Positions 49,592 to 62,400 of a stretch of 64,000 nucleotides of DNA are shown here, in pieces; position 1 is the first letter of the stretch, and each line of letters opens with the position of its first letter. The notes below the pieces were generated by a model. It was not told the DNA's origin. It saw only the letters and a program-made list of their open reading frames with translations, and searched no databases. A program made the position numbers and the translations under genes. Source of the DNA: Dallia pectoralis (Eukaryota > Chordata > Actinopteri > Esociformes > Umbridae); the NCBI GenBank assembly GCA_029465975.1, contig CM055730.1, positions 14,263,563 to 14,327,562 on the forward strand, read 5' to 3'.

Positions 49592-52500
49592 TAAAAAAAT
49601 GTTTTACTTCAATTGACACAACTCTGAAATATTGTATAAAATAAAAATATCAGCTTCAGAAAAGTAGTCTAGCGTTCTAACAACCATTAACCACTATGTA
49701 CAGGTCTTTCTATTTACATTGTGAAATTCCATTCACAACCAGATTTGTTAATTAACTCGCAGGATAAAGGTATTTTCAACTGCAGATATACAAACCAGTG
49801 GGAAATGAAATTAAACTGGTATTTTATGGCTGTCATTCTATCATAACGTTATTGGAGCACACGATTAACTATAGCTTAAGAATGTTCAGGGGATTCTTGT
49901 TCACCACTCAAAGTAGGTAGGTTGTCTGACACAATACGCAGTAAATAAAACATATGTTCAGTGGCAAACCAACTAACCCACAATCCACCCAGCCTACCAA
50001 CCATCCACCAATCCAGCCACCCCAGCCTACCAACCATCCACCAATCCAGCCTACCAACCATCCACCAATCCAGCCTACCAACCATCCACCAACCCAGCCT
50101 ACCAACCATCCACCAACCCAGCCTACCAGCCTACCAACCATCCAGCCTACCAACCATCCACCACCCCAGCCTACCAACCATCCACCACCCCAGCCTACCA
50201 ACCATCCACCACCCCAGCCTACCAACCATCCACCACCCCAGCCTACCACCATCCACCCATCCACCACCACCCCAGCCTACCAACCATCCACCACCCCAGC
50301 CTACCAACCATCCACCAATCCAGCCTACCAACCATCCACCAATCCAGCCTACCAACCATCCACCACCCCAGCCTACCAACCATCCACCACCCCAGCCTAC
50401 CAACCATCCACCAAAGCCTACCAACCATCCACCCCAGCCTACCAGCCCAACAAGAACACTTGTATTCAGTAAAACAATCAGAATGGGTTTAAGCAGCTCT
50501 GGACACATTTCAAATATTACAGAAATATCACAATTATACCATCCAGGCTTCACATACTTACACAAACGCCAAGGGGACTGAAAATAGGAAACACAGTGCA
50601 GTCTAATTATTTTGAAGAGGTCAGGCGTTTTCTTGTTTTGGCATGTACTCCGGCACTTTAGATAGAAATGATACAAAGACGATGGGGGAAAGTACAGACA
50701 AGGAGCTTAAATTTAAGGATATTTATATCCGTAAGAACCATTTAGCAATAAAAGCACTTTAGCTAAAATGGTTGCTTTAAATGTACCAAAAGTATTTGGA
50801 GAATTGGCTTCACAGCCGTCTCTGATCAGGCTGGTGTGATTATTTGCATTACAGGTGAATGCACAAGAGCTATCAATGTCTATACTTAATTCTAGTTTTG
50901 CATTTGCATTTTGGAGAGCTGGAGGTGTCTGACAACACAAGGACCAAAGAAAAGTGAATGCAGGACACGATGGCTTAAAACAGAATAAATCAATATCCGA
51001 CAAAGCCGAAACATTAGGCATGCCACGGTCACTGGTTAGGTGCATGAGAAAGAACTGGTCTGCTCAGAAATGGTAAAATGCCTGTTAGAGCAAGGATCTA
51101 CAGAGGCTGATGAAGAATTGTTCATGATATTGTGGAATATATATGTATATATACATAATTATATGTCAGTACCATTTGCCAAAAGCACCTCCCAAACATT
51201 ACATGCACTGCATGGTGCAAAAATACTTTAACCTTAAAAACTGTATGGCCAAAAAAGCCTGCATAATTTTAGGGGACAAAAAAACTGGTATATAAACTTA
51301 TTGATGAAACAATAAGTAACAATAATCTTCTCCTCAGCGGTCACAATATACTGTACTGACAACCTCCATAAGATACAGGCCATCAAGGCAGAGTGCTCAT
51401 TCCGTCGGCTCAGATAAACCCACATTCTTCAAAACAAAATTGGACAGCACTTCAAGTCAATGAACCCAAACGTATTGTTAAAGCAACCAAGGATTTTTTC
51501 CAGATTCAAAAAGTGAAAAGTCAATAACCCAACCTGAATTCAACTGCGCATGCGATACACTTGCTGAAAACCAGAAATAGGGCAGAAAATACCCGAAACA
51601 AACAGGAAGTGAAGATGACTGCGCTACAGGCCAGGAATCACCAGGGAACATACTCAGCATCTGGTGAGGTCTATGGGTCGCAGACTTTAGGCAGTCATTG
51701 AATCTAAAGCACTTGCAACAAAGTACAAAATATGAAAACTTTTCAAGACTTAAGGTTTGTCAGATAAATTTTGGCCCCCTAAAATAAGGGCACTATGTAA
51801 GAAAACAGCTGTATTCCTACAGGGTTTACAGTTTTATAGACCAAAATACCGTAACACTAAAGCTGACAGTGCACTTCAACCTCTATAGTGATTGTTTCAT
51901 TTCAGATCTAACGTGGATAGGTACAGAGCCAAAACAACACAACCTGGATGACGGTTCAAATACTTACAGGCAGCCCTGTAAGTCAAAACCCAACCGAAAC
52001 GGTAAAAACCTGTAAGCAACAATCGTTTTGAAATTTGAATTATGCCATTTGGCTGAGGTTTGGTTATCATTCAAGTCAAGCTGAGTCTAGTGAAAACTGT
52101 ATTTACAGCAGTTATTATATTTAGACACTTCAAGTAATGTGTTAAGTCAGGCACGGACAAACGTGTTTCTGGAGAGCCTCAGGGTACAATTGATTCAACA
52201 CCCATCACATGGAAAAAGAACACACACCAGAAAGTATGTAAATTCAGTACAGACCATTCTGGAATGTAATAAACATATACGCAGTCTAAGGACACCTGAG
52301 GACAGCTTACAGGTCAGTTGGATGAAATTCCATTGGCTCTCCAAGAACACAGTTGCGCACCCTGTATGGACCGCACTAAGACTTGACGCATACCTCAGCA
52401 TCACATCTATACTACAGCTTCTCGCTGCGCAGACACAAATCCATTGGTACAAGTACACAAAAACCACAAACAAAAAAGACCAAGTTGCAAATGTGAAAAC

Positions 52501-53350
52501 ACTAAACTCCTCTTTTACTGTGAAGTAACTTGGGAAGGGCAAGGAAATAAAACAATCCCTAAAAGCATTCAAGTGCCATTATTTAAAAACAAAAAATTAA
52601 ATAACATTTAAACAGCCATCCAGACCTGCAGATTCATTTTAAAGGGATGGTTCACTTTCACTCGGAAACGATCGGTTAGTTTCTGATTCATTATTGCATA
52701 CATGTCAGCAGTACATTTTAGGACTAATATCCATTCGACTAATATTATTGACATGCTCTGTTAAAAGAATCTAAGCAACCATGATACACTGACAAAAAAA
52801 ACTAAAAGATGAACAGAGGTGAACTGCATCATTATAGCAAAGCTTATACAAATAACAAACCTAATCAGAGTTGGGACTTAGAAGTAGAGGTGCTTCCTAC
52901 ATTGACCTTCCCGTATCTAAAACCATCCAAAGGCCATGGGAAATCATTTAAACGGATACACTCATCTTTCGCATTCAACCGTTTCACACACACGCAACTT
53001 AACTCACACTGACACACCCATGAGGGATTTCCATTGGTTACATACCTGATTAAATTGTAATCAATTTATGAACCGGGAATCTCACCGGTAGGGAGTTGGT
53101 GTGTGTGTGTGTGTGAACATTTGCACAAATTGATGAAAACAATGGTTGACGTTAACGTGGCTTTGGTTCAAAAGTGCTTGAGATGCTGAGCTTAGGTGTG
53201 TATGCCATGCTCTTCAGAACGAGGGCGCGGGTCGAAGCGATGCTGTAGGACACGGTTGGAACACCGACCGGTTCTGGTGCATTCTCTCTACAGTTCCTTC
53301 TACCGGGGCTGACAGATCAGACAGGATCTTCTACCATAAAGCAGGGTTCG
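49592..53350 (-). other. wapl: probable WAPL 3' UTR
   Basis: AT-rich sequence follows the WAPL stop codon without another gene, transposon or exon. It contains a CCTACCAACC-type minisatellite at 49982-50449. The length, about 3.8 kb, is inferred from the cluster of polyadenylation hexamers. I recall the human 3' UTR as shorter, so the transcript could end earlier. Confidence 0.45.
49982..50449. repeat. minisatellite, 24-bp unit, about 19 copies
   Basis: Units of CAGCCTACCAACCATCCACC plus AATC or ACCC, with some short units. It probably lies within the WAPL 3' UTR, where the transcript would read TGGTTGGTAGGCTGG on the sense strand. Open frames through it (PTNHPPIQ and GGWLVGW repeats) come from the 24-bp period. 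Confidence 0.95.
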
Positions 53351-53416
53351 CTAACATTGCTCCAGGTAGTCTATGACGCGAGAGATGGACTTATGCCCTG
53401 TGGTGCCAAACCCACA
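53351..53416 (-). CDS. wapl: WAPL last coding exon
   Basis: Acceptor TTAACAG, then [21 protein letters not shown] and TAG at 53353-53351. The 3' UTR follows without a further recognisable intron. Confidence 0.95.
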   Translation of the reverse strand, partial: CGFGTTGHKSISRVIDYLEQC

Positions 53417-56400
53417 CTGTTAAAAATAGAGTGGAGAAATCATATTAGCTTGTAGTGAATTTGCATCTTATTTCATGTTAAGACATTAGCACACATTGCA
53501 TACTTACGGTAAGGTTCATAAAATTCAAGAACTTCTTTAGCATTTCCGTCATGATTGAGAAATCACCCTTGGGTAAGTTCTGCCGCACAATAGTCACATT
53601 AACCTGAGCGGAGAGAATCAAGAACGCATTCATTATTGGAACATAAAACGTAGCAGCAATTAAGTAATTAACATATTAACTATAAAACTGTGTTCCATAT
53701 AGGCGTAAAAATACTTGAGACTTGTGATCATACTTTGTGACAATACCATCACACAAACATCTCTCCGCTAGACATTGTTTCAGTGACGAGGCTCGTTACA
53801 ACTTCGGTTTTAAAGGAGCCTGTCCTGTTTCTGTGTTTTGCAACCACAACCAAATATCACAGCAAAACGCATCTGCATTTGTTGCAATCGCTGGGTCCAT
53901 CAGCTTTATTCGAGGCATGTGGCACTTTGTCACTGAGCCAGAGCAGATGGGTGTTTTCCTCCTGATAGGCCTAGAGATCTGAGCTGGAACTCCTGATACA
54001 GTTCAGCACAGACTTCACATTTCAGCCAAGCTCCTCAAAGAGACCAGAAGGTGAATGAATAAAGCAAACTGAATGTACAACTTAACAGACATTCATGTCG
54101 ACTCGTTCCTAGGGTCACTGAAATACTGGGTAAAATCAGTCCAGATACGATACACGCTCACCTTAGTCTTGGTACTACACGTTTAATGTTGCTCGTTGAC
54201 TAGAAGATTTCATATTGTGATTCATCAGCTTGATATATTTCTGATATAACCATATTTAAAGATGTTTGATTGCCGAAAATCTGCAATGGCAACTATGAAA
54301 TGTTCAACGACAACATGAGTACCGTGATCAACAACAGCCAATGCTCAGTGGATAAGCCAGTGATATGATGTTTCGCATCACCTCGACTGTATACAGATCA
54401 TGCAAACTCAAGCCGGATTGCACCTGTTGTTGTGATTCAATTGCACTTTCCAAAGCATTAAATCATTAAAAATTCATGGAATGTTACTTCCCACACCGAT
54501 TTGAAAATATCTAGCGAACGGGAACGTCTGACAGAAAGTCAAGCTGATTTGAATCACACATTAGAGAAACAGAAACAAAATGGCATGGTGTAGTCCAACC
54601 TGAGGTGGTAATTAAAACAAAAAACTACAGCACTACGCAGTTGTTATTAGCAGCATAGGAAAAATCGCTTGTTGACACATTTGGTCTTGTGAATAAAAAA
54701 CAATAAAATAAAAAACTTGATGAACACCCGATTATGCATATTCATTATGCAGTATTGTGTGTATTGATGAGGGAGTCTATTTTACCTCATTTAGAATAAG
54801 GTTTTAGCACTTCAACATGACACTTAAAACACACATTCTAATCTTATTTTCCAGATGCAAACATAAAGCCAAATGTATTCTAGTTTTGAAAAGCACTTAG
54901 AAGCCATTATTTTCCACGTCTTCTTGTGATACAGACAAAATTAATATTTTCGAAATCCCATTAAACTCACAATACCCCATCATGACATACACTGGTGCAA
55001 ATTCACCTTAACGTCTCATGTATTCAGATGCCTTTTTCATTAAAATCCAAATTTATCTAAGATGAAACACGTGTCCTGTGACCTTCCTTCCAATGTCTCT
55101 AAAACTTGATTTGTAGCAAATGAAACTTCCAGTGTTTTTTTTAAAGGCACACACGTCAACGTATGAACACCAGCAATGAATGTTAAGAGTGGAAAACATA
55201 AGGTCACCTGAAGATGCCTTGTTATTATGGGTTATTGTGTGTAGATTGAGATTGATGTGAAAGATTAATACACACAAACAACATCACAAATATGGTGGAA
55301 AAAGTGAGGAGATCAAAACTTTTGGAAGCCAACTTGCAAAAGCATATACTTCAAGCAGCCGATCTGCTTACTCAAACCATACATTCGTTGTGTTAGGTTT
55401 GCAAAACAACTAGTTTGCTGAAAGCTTACCTGACTTCCCTGACATAGACACCCCAGGAGAAGGGCTGTGTAGGAGGCCACAATGCTGTCCTCCATGTGCT
55501 TCCCAGCATGCTGTAGAGCTAAAGGAAGATAACAACTTAAATGGTAGCAGTAATAGTACTAGAAACCTTTGGATTTTACATAAACACACAGAGACATCGG
55601 TTTTAACCTTTGTTCAGGTCCAGCTCCTCTTCTTCCTCCTCTTTCTTCACTTCCTGCCCTTTGTCATTCCCGCTGTCATTGGTTTCTGCAGCGACCCACT
55701 GGATCTCCCCAGATGTCTCCTGCCACTCCCCGCTCTGGTCCTGGGGCTTGGGTGCCTCACTGATGAGGTCATCAGTCTGCGCCTCAGCCAATATGGCCGC
55801 TCGCTCTCGCTCCAGGAAGAACTGTGGTTGGAGAAAGAAGGTTAAACCACTAGTAGGGGGCCTTACAAAATACAATGCCTTGCCGATGTATTCAGAGCAC
55901 TGACCAATGCTCTCATATCATTAATGTAACAATAACATCTAGAGCTCTGCATAACACACAAAGCATGAGGATTACCGAGACAAGATCAAGCCTTTTGGCC
56001 ATCACCAGAAGTGCCATCTGTGGCCCAAACATAACCATGTCCATGCCAGGACACACTACTGAGAGGGAACTATGGTGTAGGAGGAATCATGCTATGGGGA
56101 TGCTTGTCATCAGCAAGGAAATGGTTAAAATTCCTTTAACTATAAAATATAGATAAAAGTTGCAAGAGAATATTAAATTCACTTTTGGGCAAAACAATGA
56201 GCACAAGGCCAAAGAAACATTGGACTAGCTACGGCAACATGTGAATGTTTTATAGTGGCTAGGCGAAAATCCCTGGAGAACGTGTGGCACTATTTCAACA
56301 TTGTACTTCACAAGCAACATAACACTAACCTGATCTAACCAATCTGCAGCAAATTGGCCAAACAGAATGTACCAAAATAACTTCAGTATGCAATAAACTA

Positions 56401-59400
56401 TTATAAATACTTATTTGTTACAAAAAGTTGCTTCTACCAAGTATAAATGTCAGGGTGGAGAACTTAGGCCAGCAAAATATTTCAGTTTCCTTGTTTTTCT
56501 ATGAAATATCACCCAACATAAAACCAATGTTACCTTACACCCACTGATCAGAATGAAGTTATAGAAATATCAAACAGGCGAATATTTCAATGTATTTGTA
56601 ATTCAGGTATAGGAGAGACCTGTATAGTGGTCTCAAGTCATTGCATACATAAAGTAACTAAGCACGAGTGTTATTGTACCTTATTGTTTTACATTCCAAC
56701 ACGTTTTATTCTGTTATTCAACAGTGAAGACGTAGTCACAACTGAACTCTTACCAGCACTAGAGCAGCCAGGGCCCCTGAAGAGCCCGTGGTCCTGGGCT
56801 CGAAACTCATTGCCTCAGTATTTTCCTTTGCAGCTGGCTCTACCTTCATCTCAGACGACGGAGGTACAGGTTCTGCCGTCTGGGTCTTTTCCCCCCCTTC
56901 CTCTCCTTGGCTGCCGTCGGAGTTGTTTGCGTCAAACTCCATGTCCACTAAACAATGGCGGTTTCGTGCGCTGTACTCGACCAGGTTAATCAGCAGCCCC
57001 AAGCCCTTTAACCAAAAAAGACATAAGACTTGAGGGATTCCTGGTTAACATTTCCTCCTCTCAGACAACGACCTTCGTAACTTGAAGCTTCGATAATGGA
57101 TGAAAACGTAAACAACCTCATTTCAGTACGTTGAAGCAGAATCAGTTTAGGAGGACAGATACAATTATTCTGGCACTCCAGCTATTGTCAGTGCTCAAGG
57201 TCTTCTGCACCCATAGGTACTGCATATAAAGTGAGTACAAAAGACCCACAAACCTCAGAGAACTTACAGGTAATTTAATTAATGGAATAATTTCCATGCC
57301 GGCCTACACCACACAGGCAATAGTGCTCTCACCAGTACTCTGATGTCAAAGCGTTGTTCCTGAGGTATGTAGCGTGGGACCAAGAGGACACAGTTAAGTG
57401 CTGTGATGATAAGATGATCCTGTTCCCCAGTCTTCGTGCTACCCCACTCTAAAATAAGGAATAGAAATACAGTGCAGTACCACTCTGCCAGAGTGAAATG
57501 GGTTACATCAGTACAGCCCGAGCACACTGGCTGGTGTGACGCGGTCACAATGGAACACAACGGAGCGGTTGAATTTAGACGTCGTAATGAGGCAGCGGTA
57601 TTACCATTTAGACGTCGTAATGAGGCAGCGGTATTACCATTTAGACGTCGTAATGAGGCAGCGGTATTACCATTTAGACGTCGTAATGAGGCAGCGGTAT
57701 TACCATTTAGACGTCGTAATGAGGCAGCGGTATTACCATTTAGACGTCGTAATGAGGCAGCGGTATTACCATTTAGACGTCGTAATGAGGCAGCGGTATT
57801 ACCATTTAGACGTCGTAATGAGGCAGCGGTATTACCATTTAGACGTCGTAATGAGGCAGCGGTATTACCATTTAGACGTCGTAATGAGGCAGCGGTATTA
57901 CCATTTAGACGTCGTAATGAGGCAGCGGTATTACCATTTAGACGTCGTAATGAGGCAGCGGTATTACCATTTAGACGTCGTAATGAGGCAGCGGTATTAC
58001 CATTTAGACGTCGTAATGAGGCAGCGGTATTACCATTTAGACGTCGTAATGAGGCAGCGGTATTACCATTTAGACGGTATTACCATTTCGTAATGAGGCA
58101 GCGGTATTACCATTTAGACGTCGTAATGAGGCAGCGGTATTACCATTTAGACGTTGTAATGAGGCAGCGGTATTACCATTTACGTCGTAATGAGGCAGCG
58201 GTATTACCATTTAGACGTCGTAATGAGGCAGCGGTATTACCATTTAGACGTCGTAATGAGGCAGCGGTATTACCATTTAGACGTCGTAATGAGGCAGCGG
58301 TATTACCATTTGAGGCAGTATTACCGTCGTAATGAGGCAGCGGTATTACCATTTAGACGTCGTAATGAGGCAGCGGTATTACCATTAATGAGGCAGCGGT
58401 ATTACCATTTAGACGTCGTAATGAGGCAGCGGTATTACCATTTAGACGTCGTAATGAGGCAGCGGTATTACCATTTAGACGTCGTAATGAGGCAGCGGTA
58501 TTACCATTTAGACGTCGTAATGAGGCAGCGGTATTACCATTTAGACGTCGTAATGAGGCAGCGGTATTACCATTTTTAATGAGGCAGCGGTATTACCATT
58601 TAGACGTCGTAATGAGGCAGCGGTATTACCATTTAGACGTCGTAATGAGGCAGCGGTATTACCATTTAGACGTCGTAATGAGGCAGCGGTATTACCATTT
58701 AGACGTCGTAATGAGACGTCAGTAATGAGGCAGCGGTATTACCATTTAGACGTCGTAATGAGGCAGCGGTATTACCATTTAGACGTCGTAATGAGGCAGC
58801 GGTATTACCATTTAGACGTGAGGCAGCGTAATGAGGCAGCGGTATTACCATTTAGACGTCGTAATGAGGCAGCGGTATTACCATTTAGACGTCGTAATGA
58901 GGCAGCGGTATTACCATTTAGACGTCGTAATGAGGCAGCGGTATTACCATTTTTAGGACGTCGTAATGAGGCAGCGGTATTACCATTTAGACGTCGTAAT
59001 GAGGCAGCGGTATTACCATTTAGACGTCGTAATGAGGCAGCGGTATTACCATTTAGACGTCGTAATGAGGCAGCGGTATTACCATTTAGACGTCGTAATG
59101 AGGCAGCGGTATTACCATTTAGACGTCGTAATGAGGCAGCGGTATTACCATTTAGACGTCGTAATGAGGCAGCGGTATTACCATTTAGACGTCGTAATGA
59201 GGCAGCGGTATTACCATTTTAATGAGGCAGCGGTATTACCATTTAGACGTCGTAATGAGGCAGCGGTATTACCATTTAGACGTCGTAATGAGGCAGCGGT
59301 ATTACCATTTAGACGTCGTAATGAGGCAGCGGTATTACCATTTAGACGTCGTAATGAGGCAGCGGTATTACCATTTAGACGTCGTAATGAGGCAGCGGTA

Positions 59401-62400
59401 TTACCATTTGAGGCAGCGGTATTACCAGACGTAATGAGGCAGCGGTATTACCATTTAGACGTCGTAATGAGGCAGCGGTATTACCATTTAGACGTCGTAA
59501 TGAGGCAGCGGTATTACCATTTACCATTTACCATTTAGACGTCGTAATGAGGCAGCGGTATTACCATTTAGACGTCGTAATGAGGCAGCGGTATTACCAT
59601 TTAGACGTCGTAATGAGGCAGCGGTATTACCATTTAGACGTCGTAATGAGGCAGCGGTATTACCATTTAGACGTCGTAATGAGGCAGCGGTATTACCATT
59701 TAGACGTCGTAATGAGGCAGCGGTATTACCATTTAGACGTCGTAATGAGGTATTACCAGCGGTAATTACCATTTAGAGCGGTATTACCATTTAGACGTAA
59801 TGAGGCAGCGGTATTACCATTTAGACGTCGTAATGAGGCAGCGGTATTACCATTTAGACGTCGTAATGAGGCAGCGGTATTACCATTTAGACGTCGTAAT
59901 GAGGCAGCGCAGCGGTATTACCATTTATTGAGGCACCATTTTAGACGTCGTAATGAGGCAGCGGTATTACCATTTAGACGTCGTAATGAGGCAGCGGTAT
60001 TACCATTTAGATGTCGTAATGAGGCAGCGGTATTACCATTTAGATGTCGTAATGAGGCAGCGGTATTACCATTTAGATGTCGTAATGAGGCAGCGGTATT
60101 ACCATTTAGATGTTGTAATGAGGCAGCGGTATTACCATTTAGATGTTGTAATGAGGCAGCGGTATTACCATTTAGATGTTGTAATGAGGCAGCGGTATTA
60201 CCATTTAGATGTTGTAATGAGGCAGCGGTATTACCATTTAGATGTTGTAATGAGGCAGTGGTATTACCATTTAGATGTTGTAATGAGGCAGTGGTATTAC
60301 CATTTAGATGTTGTAATGAGGTAGTGGTATTACCATTGTCGTGGGTGAGGTTGAGCAGCACCCCTATCAAAGCCCTCATGCAGTCCTCCACAGCCTTGCC
60401 CACATTGCTGAAGCTGCAGTGGGGCAGGGCTGTGCCTGATGAACACAGAGAGCCGTTCACCTCGCGGCTGTAGCGCCGGACCATCTCCTCACAGTACCGT
60501 AAACCTCTGAGTGACAGAGCGCCGTGGGGAGGACGACGAGACCGAGGAGGGGGGAAGAAAGAAAAGGAGGTGGGACACAGGATAAAGAAGATTGGATAAG
60601 ACTGAGGAAATTAGACAGATGACATTTTACAAACACTAAAGTGTGATGACTTGCTCCCCAGATATACGAGGGCACAGATATTTAACCTAGAGCCATTGAC
60701 GGAACATTCCTCTGGAGGTGCAGGGGGAGTTAAGAAGAACTGACAGAAGGTGGAAAAAAAGATTAACATGAGCTTTAATATTTATCCCACCTGGCAGAGG
60801 ACATAATAAGCTGAGAGTCCTTGTAGGCAATAAGGTAGCCTTGATTTTCTGGGTTCTGGACAGTAACCTGAAATGAGAGGACAAATAAGCATTTTAACTG
60901 AACTTTACCAACAATATTCAATTACACCATACATATATTTCCTGCACAATGAACAATGCACTTCATATACAGATTTTTTCTCACATCGGAGGAGTTGATA
61001 ATGATTCAACCCATCCAGACAGCTCAAGACGTACTTGTAGTACGTTTACCCCAGACATTTACTTGGTGAAACAAACAAGATTCGCATGTCAGACATTTCC
61101 TGATTCCACACATGTTAACATTATGTGGAGATTTTCCCAGGCACAATGAATTATTCATGTTTGCTCAGCTGGTTTGGACAGAGTTGGAGATCATCCTAGT
61201 CCCTGTGGCGCTGCATCAGGTGTGGAAATATGTTTGTGCTGTCCCATGTTGTTTAAAAAAAACTACAAAACGGTTTGCATAGTACCGCAGTCTGAAACCC
61301 TCAGACCCCACCAACACATACACAGCCTAGCACAAACCCTGAAACACAACCCAAGAACATTATCCCTCCACCAAACTTTCCAGATGGCACTATGCATTCT
61401 GGTAGGTACTGTTCTTGAGGCATCTGCCACATCCAGATTCATCCATCAGACTGCCTGAGGGTAAAGCGCTATTCATCACTCCAGAGAACACACTTTCACA
61501 GCTAGAGTCCAGTGGCGATGCTGTACACCACTCTGGCTCACAACACATTTCCTCACCTGCGATTAGATTCTTAGAAACTGAAGAAATTCCACAGGCTTTA
61601 TATGATGAATGCCATTAACAGCACAAGCCTAATATTTATATATCCGTATATAGACTAGAGTAGGCATTCATGATCTCAGTGACTTTATATTTGAGAAACA
61701 GCACTGCACAGGCAGGTCCAGAGGGGATTGCCTAGCAAATGTGCCTCGTAAAAAGAAGACCACGTTAGCATAGCCAGGGGTAAGCTTTCTAAAGTGAATT
61801 TCTAAAACGACTTATCAGTTGCTATTTGAATGATTCATTTAAATGAACGACACATTAGTTTAACTTAAATCTTAGTGGACAACCTTCAAAAAGACAAATA
61901 CTGGAGTTTGAAAAATGGATTGGATAGGATGTCAAATAATGCCAGCAGGTTCATTTAAAAATAAAAAATTAAACTTCAAGTCATAATGAAAACGCCTACA
62001 CCCGCATCTTCAGAATACTAACATATTTATTATTCAAAGTCCTTTAAGACAGCACTACCGCTTGCCAAATGACCATGATTGGTGAAACGTCAGATTTCAC
62101 AGCTTGCGCAGCAGCTAAATTGGTTTGGGGGAAAAAATACATTTTCCAGGACAATCAAATAACTATGGTAAAGTGTTCACTGACCTCATGAACTTCAGAC
62201 AAATGTGAGCCTGGTAACGCTCTTGGATGACGCATACTTACACTCTCCAGTACTCTTAAACATCGCTCTGCCCCCCATAGCGACGCCACCAACTTCTCCT
62301 TGTCATCCTCTTGGCTCAGGTTGTGGACACATTCTTTCACTGGGAGAAACAGAGTAATAAATAATATATTTGCCCACGACTATAGTGAGATGACCTAGAT

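Noticed and set aside
57436..59772. [10 protein letters not shown] and [11 protein letters not shown] repeat frames on the plus strand
   Set aside because: They are antisense readings of the WAPL intronic minisatellite.
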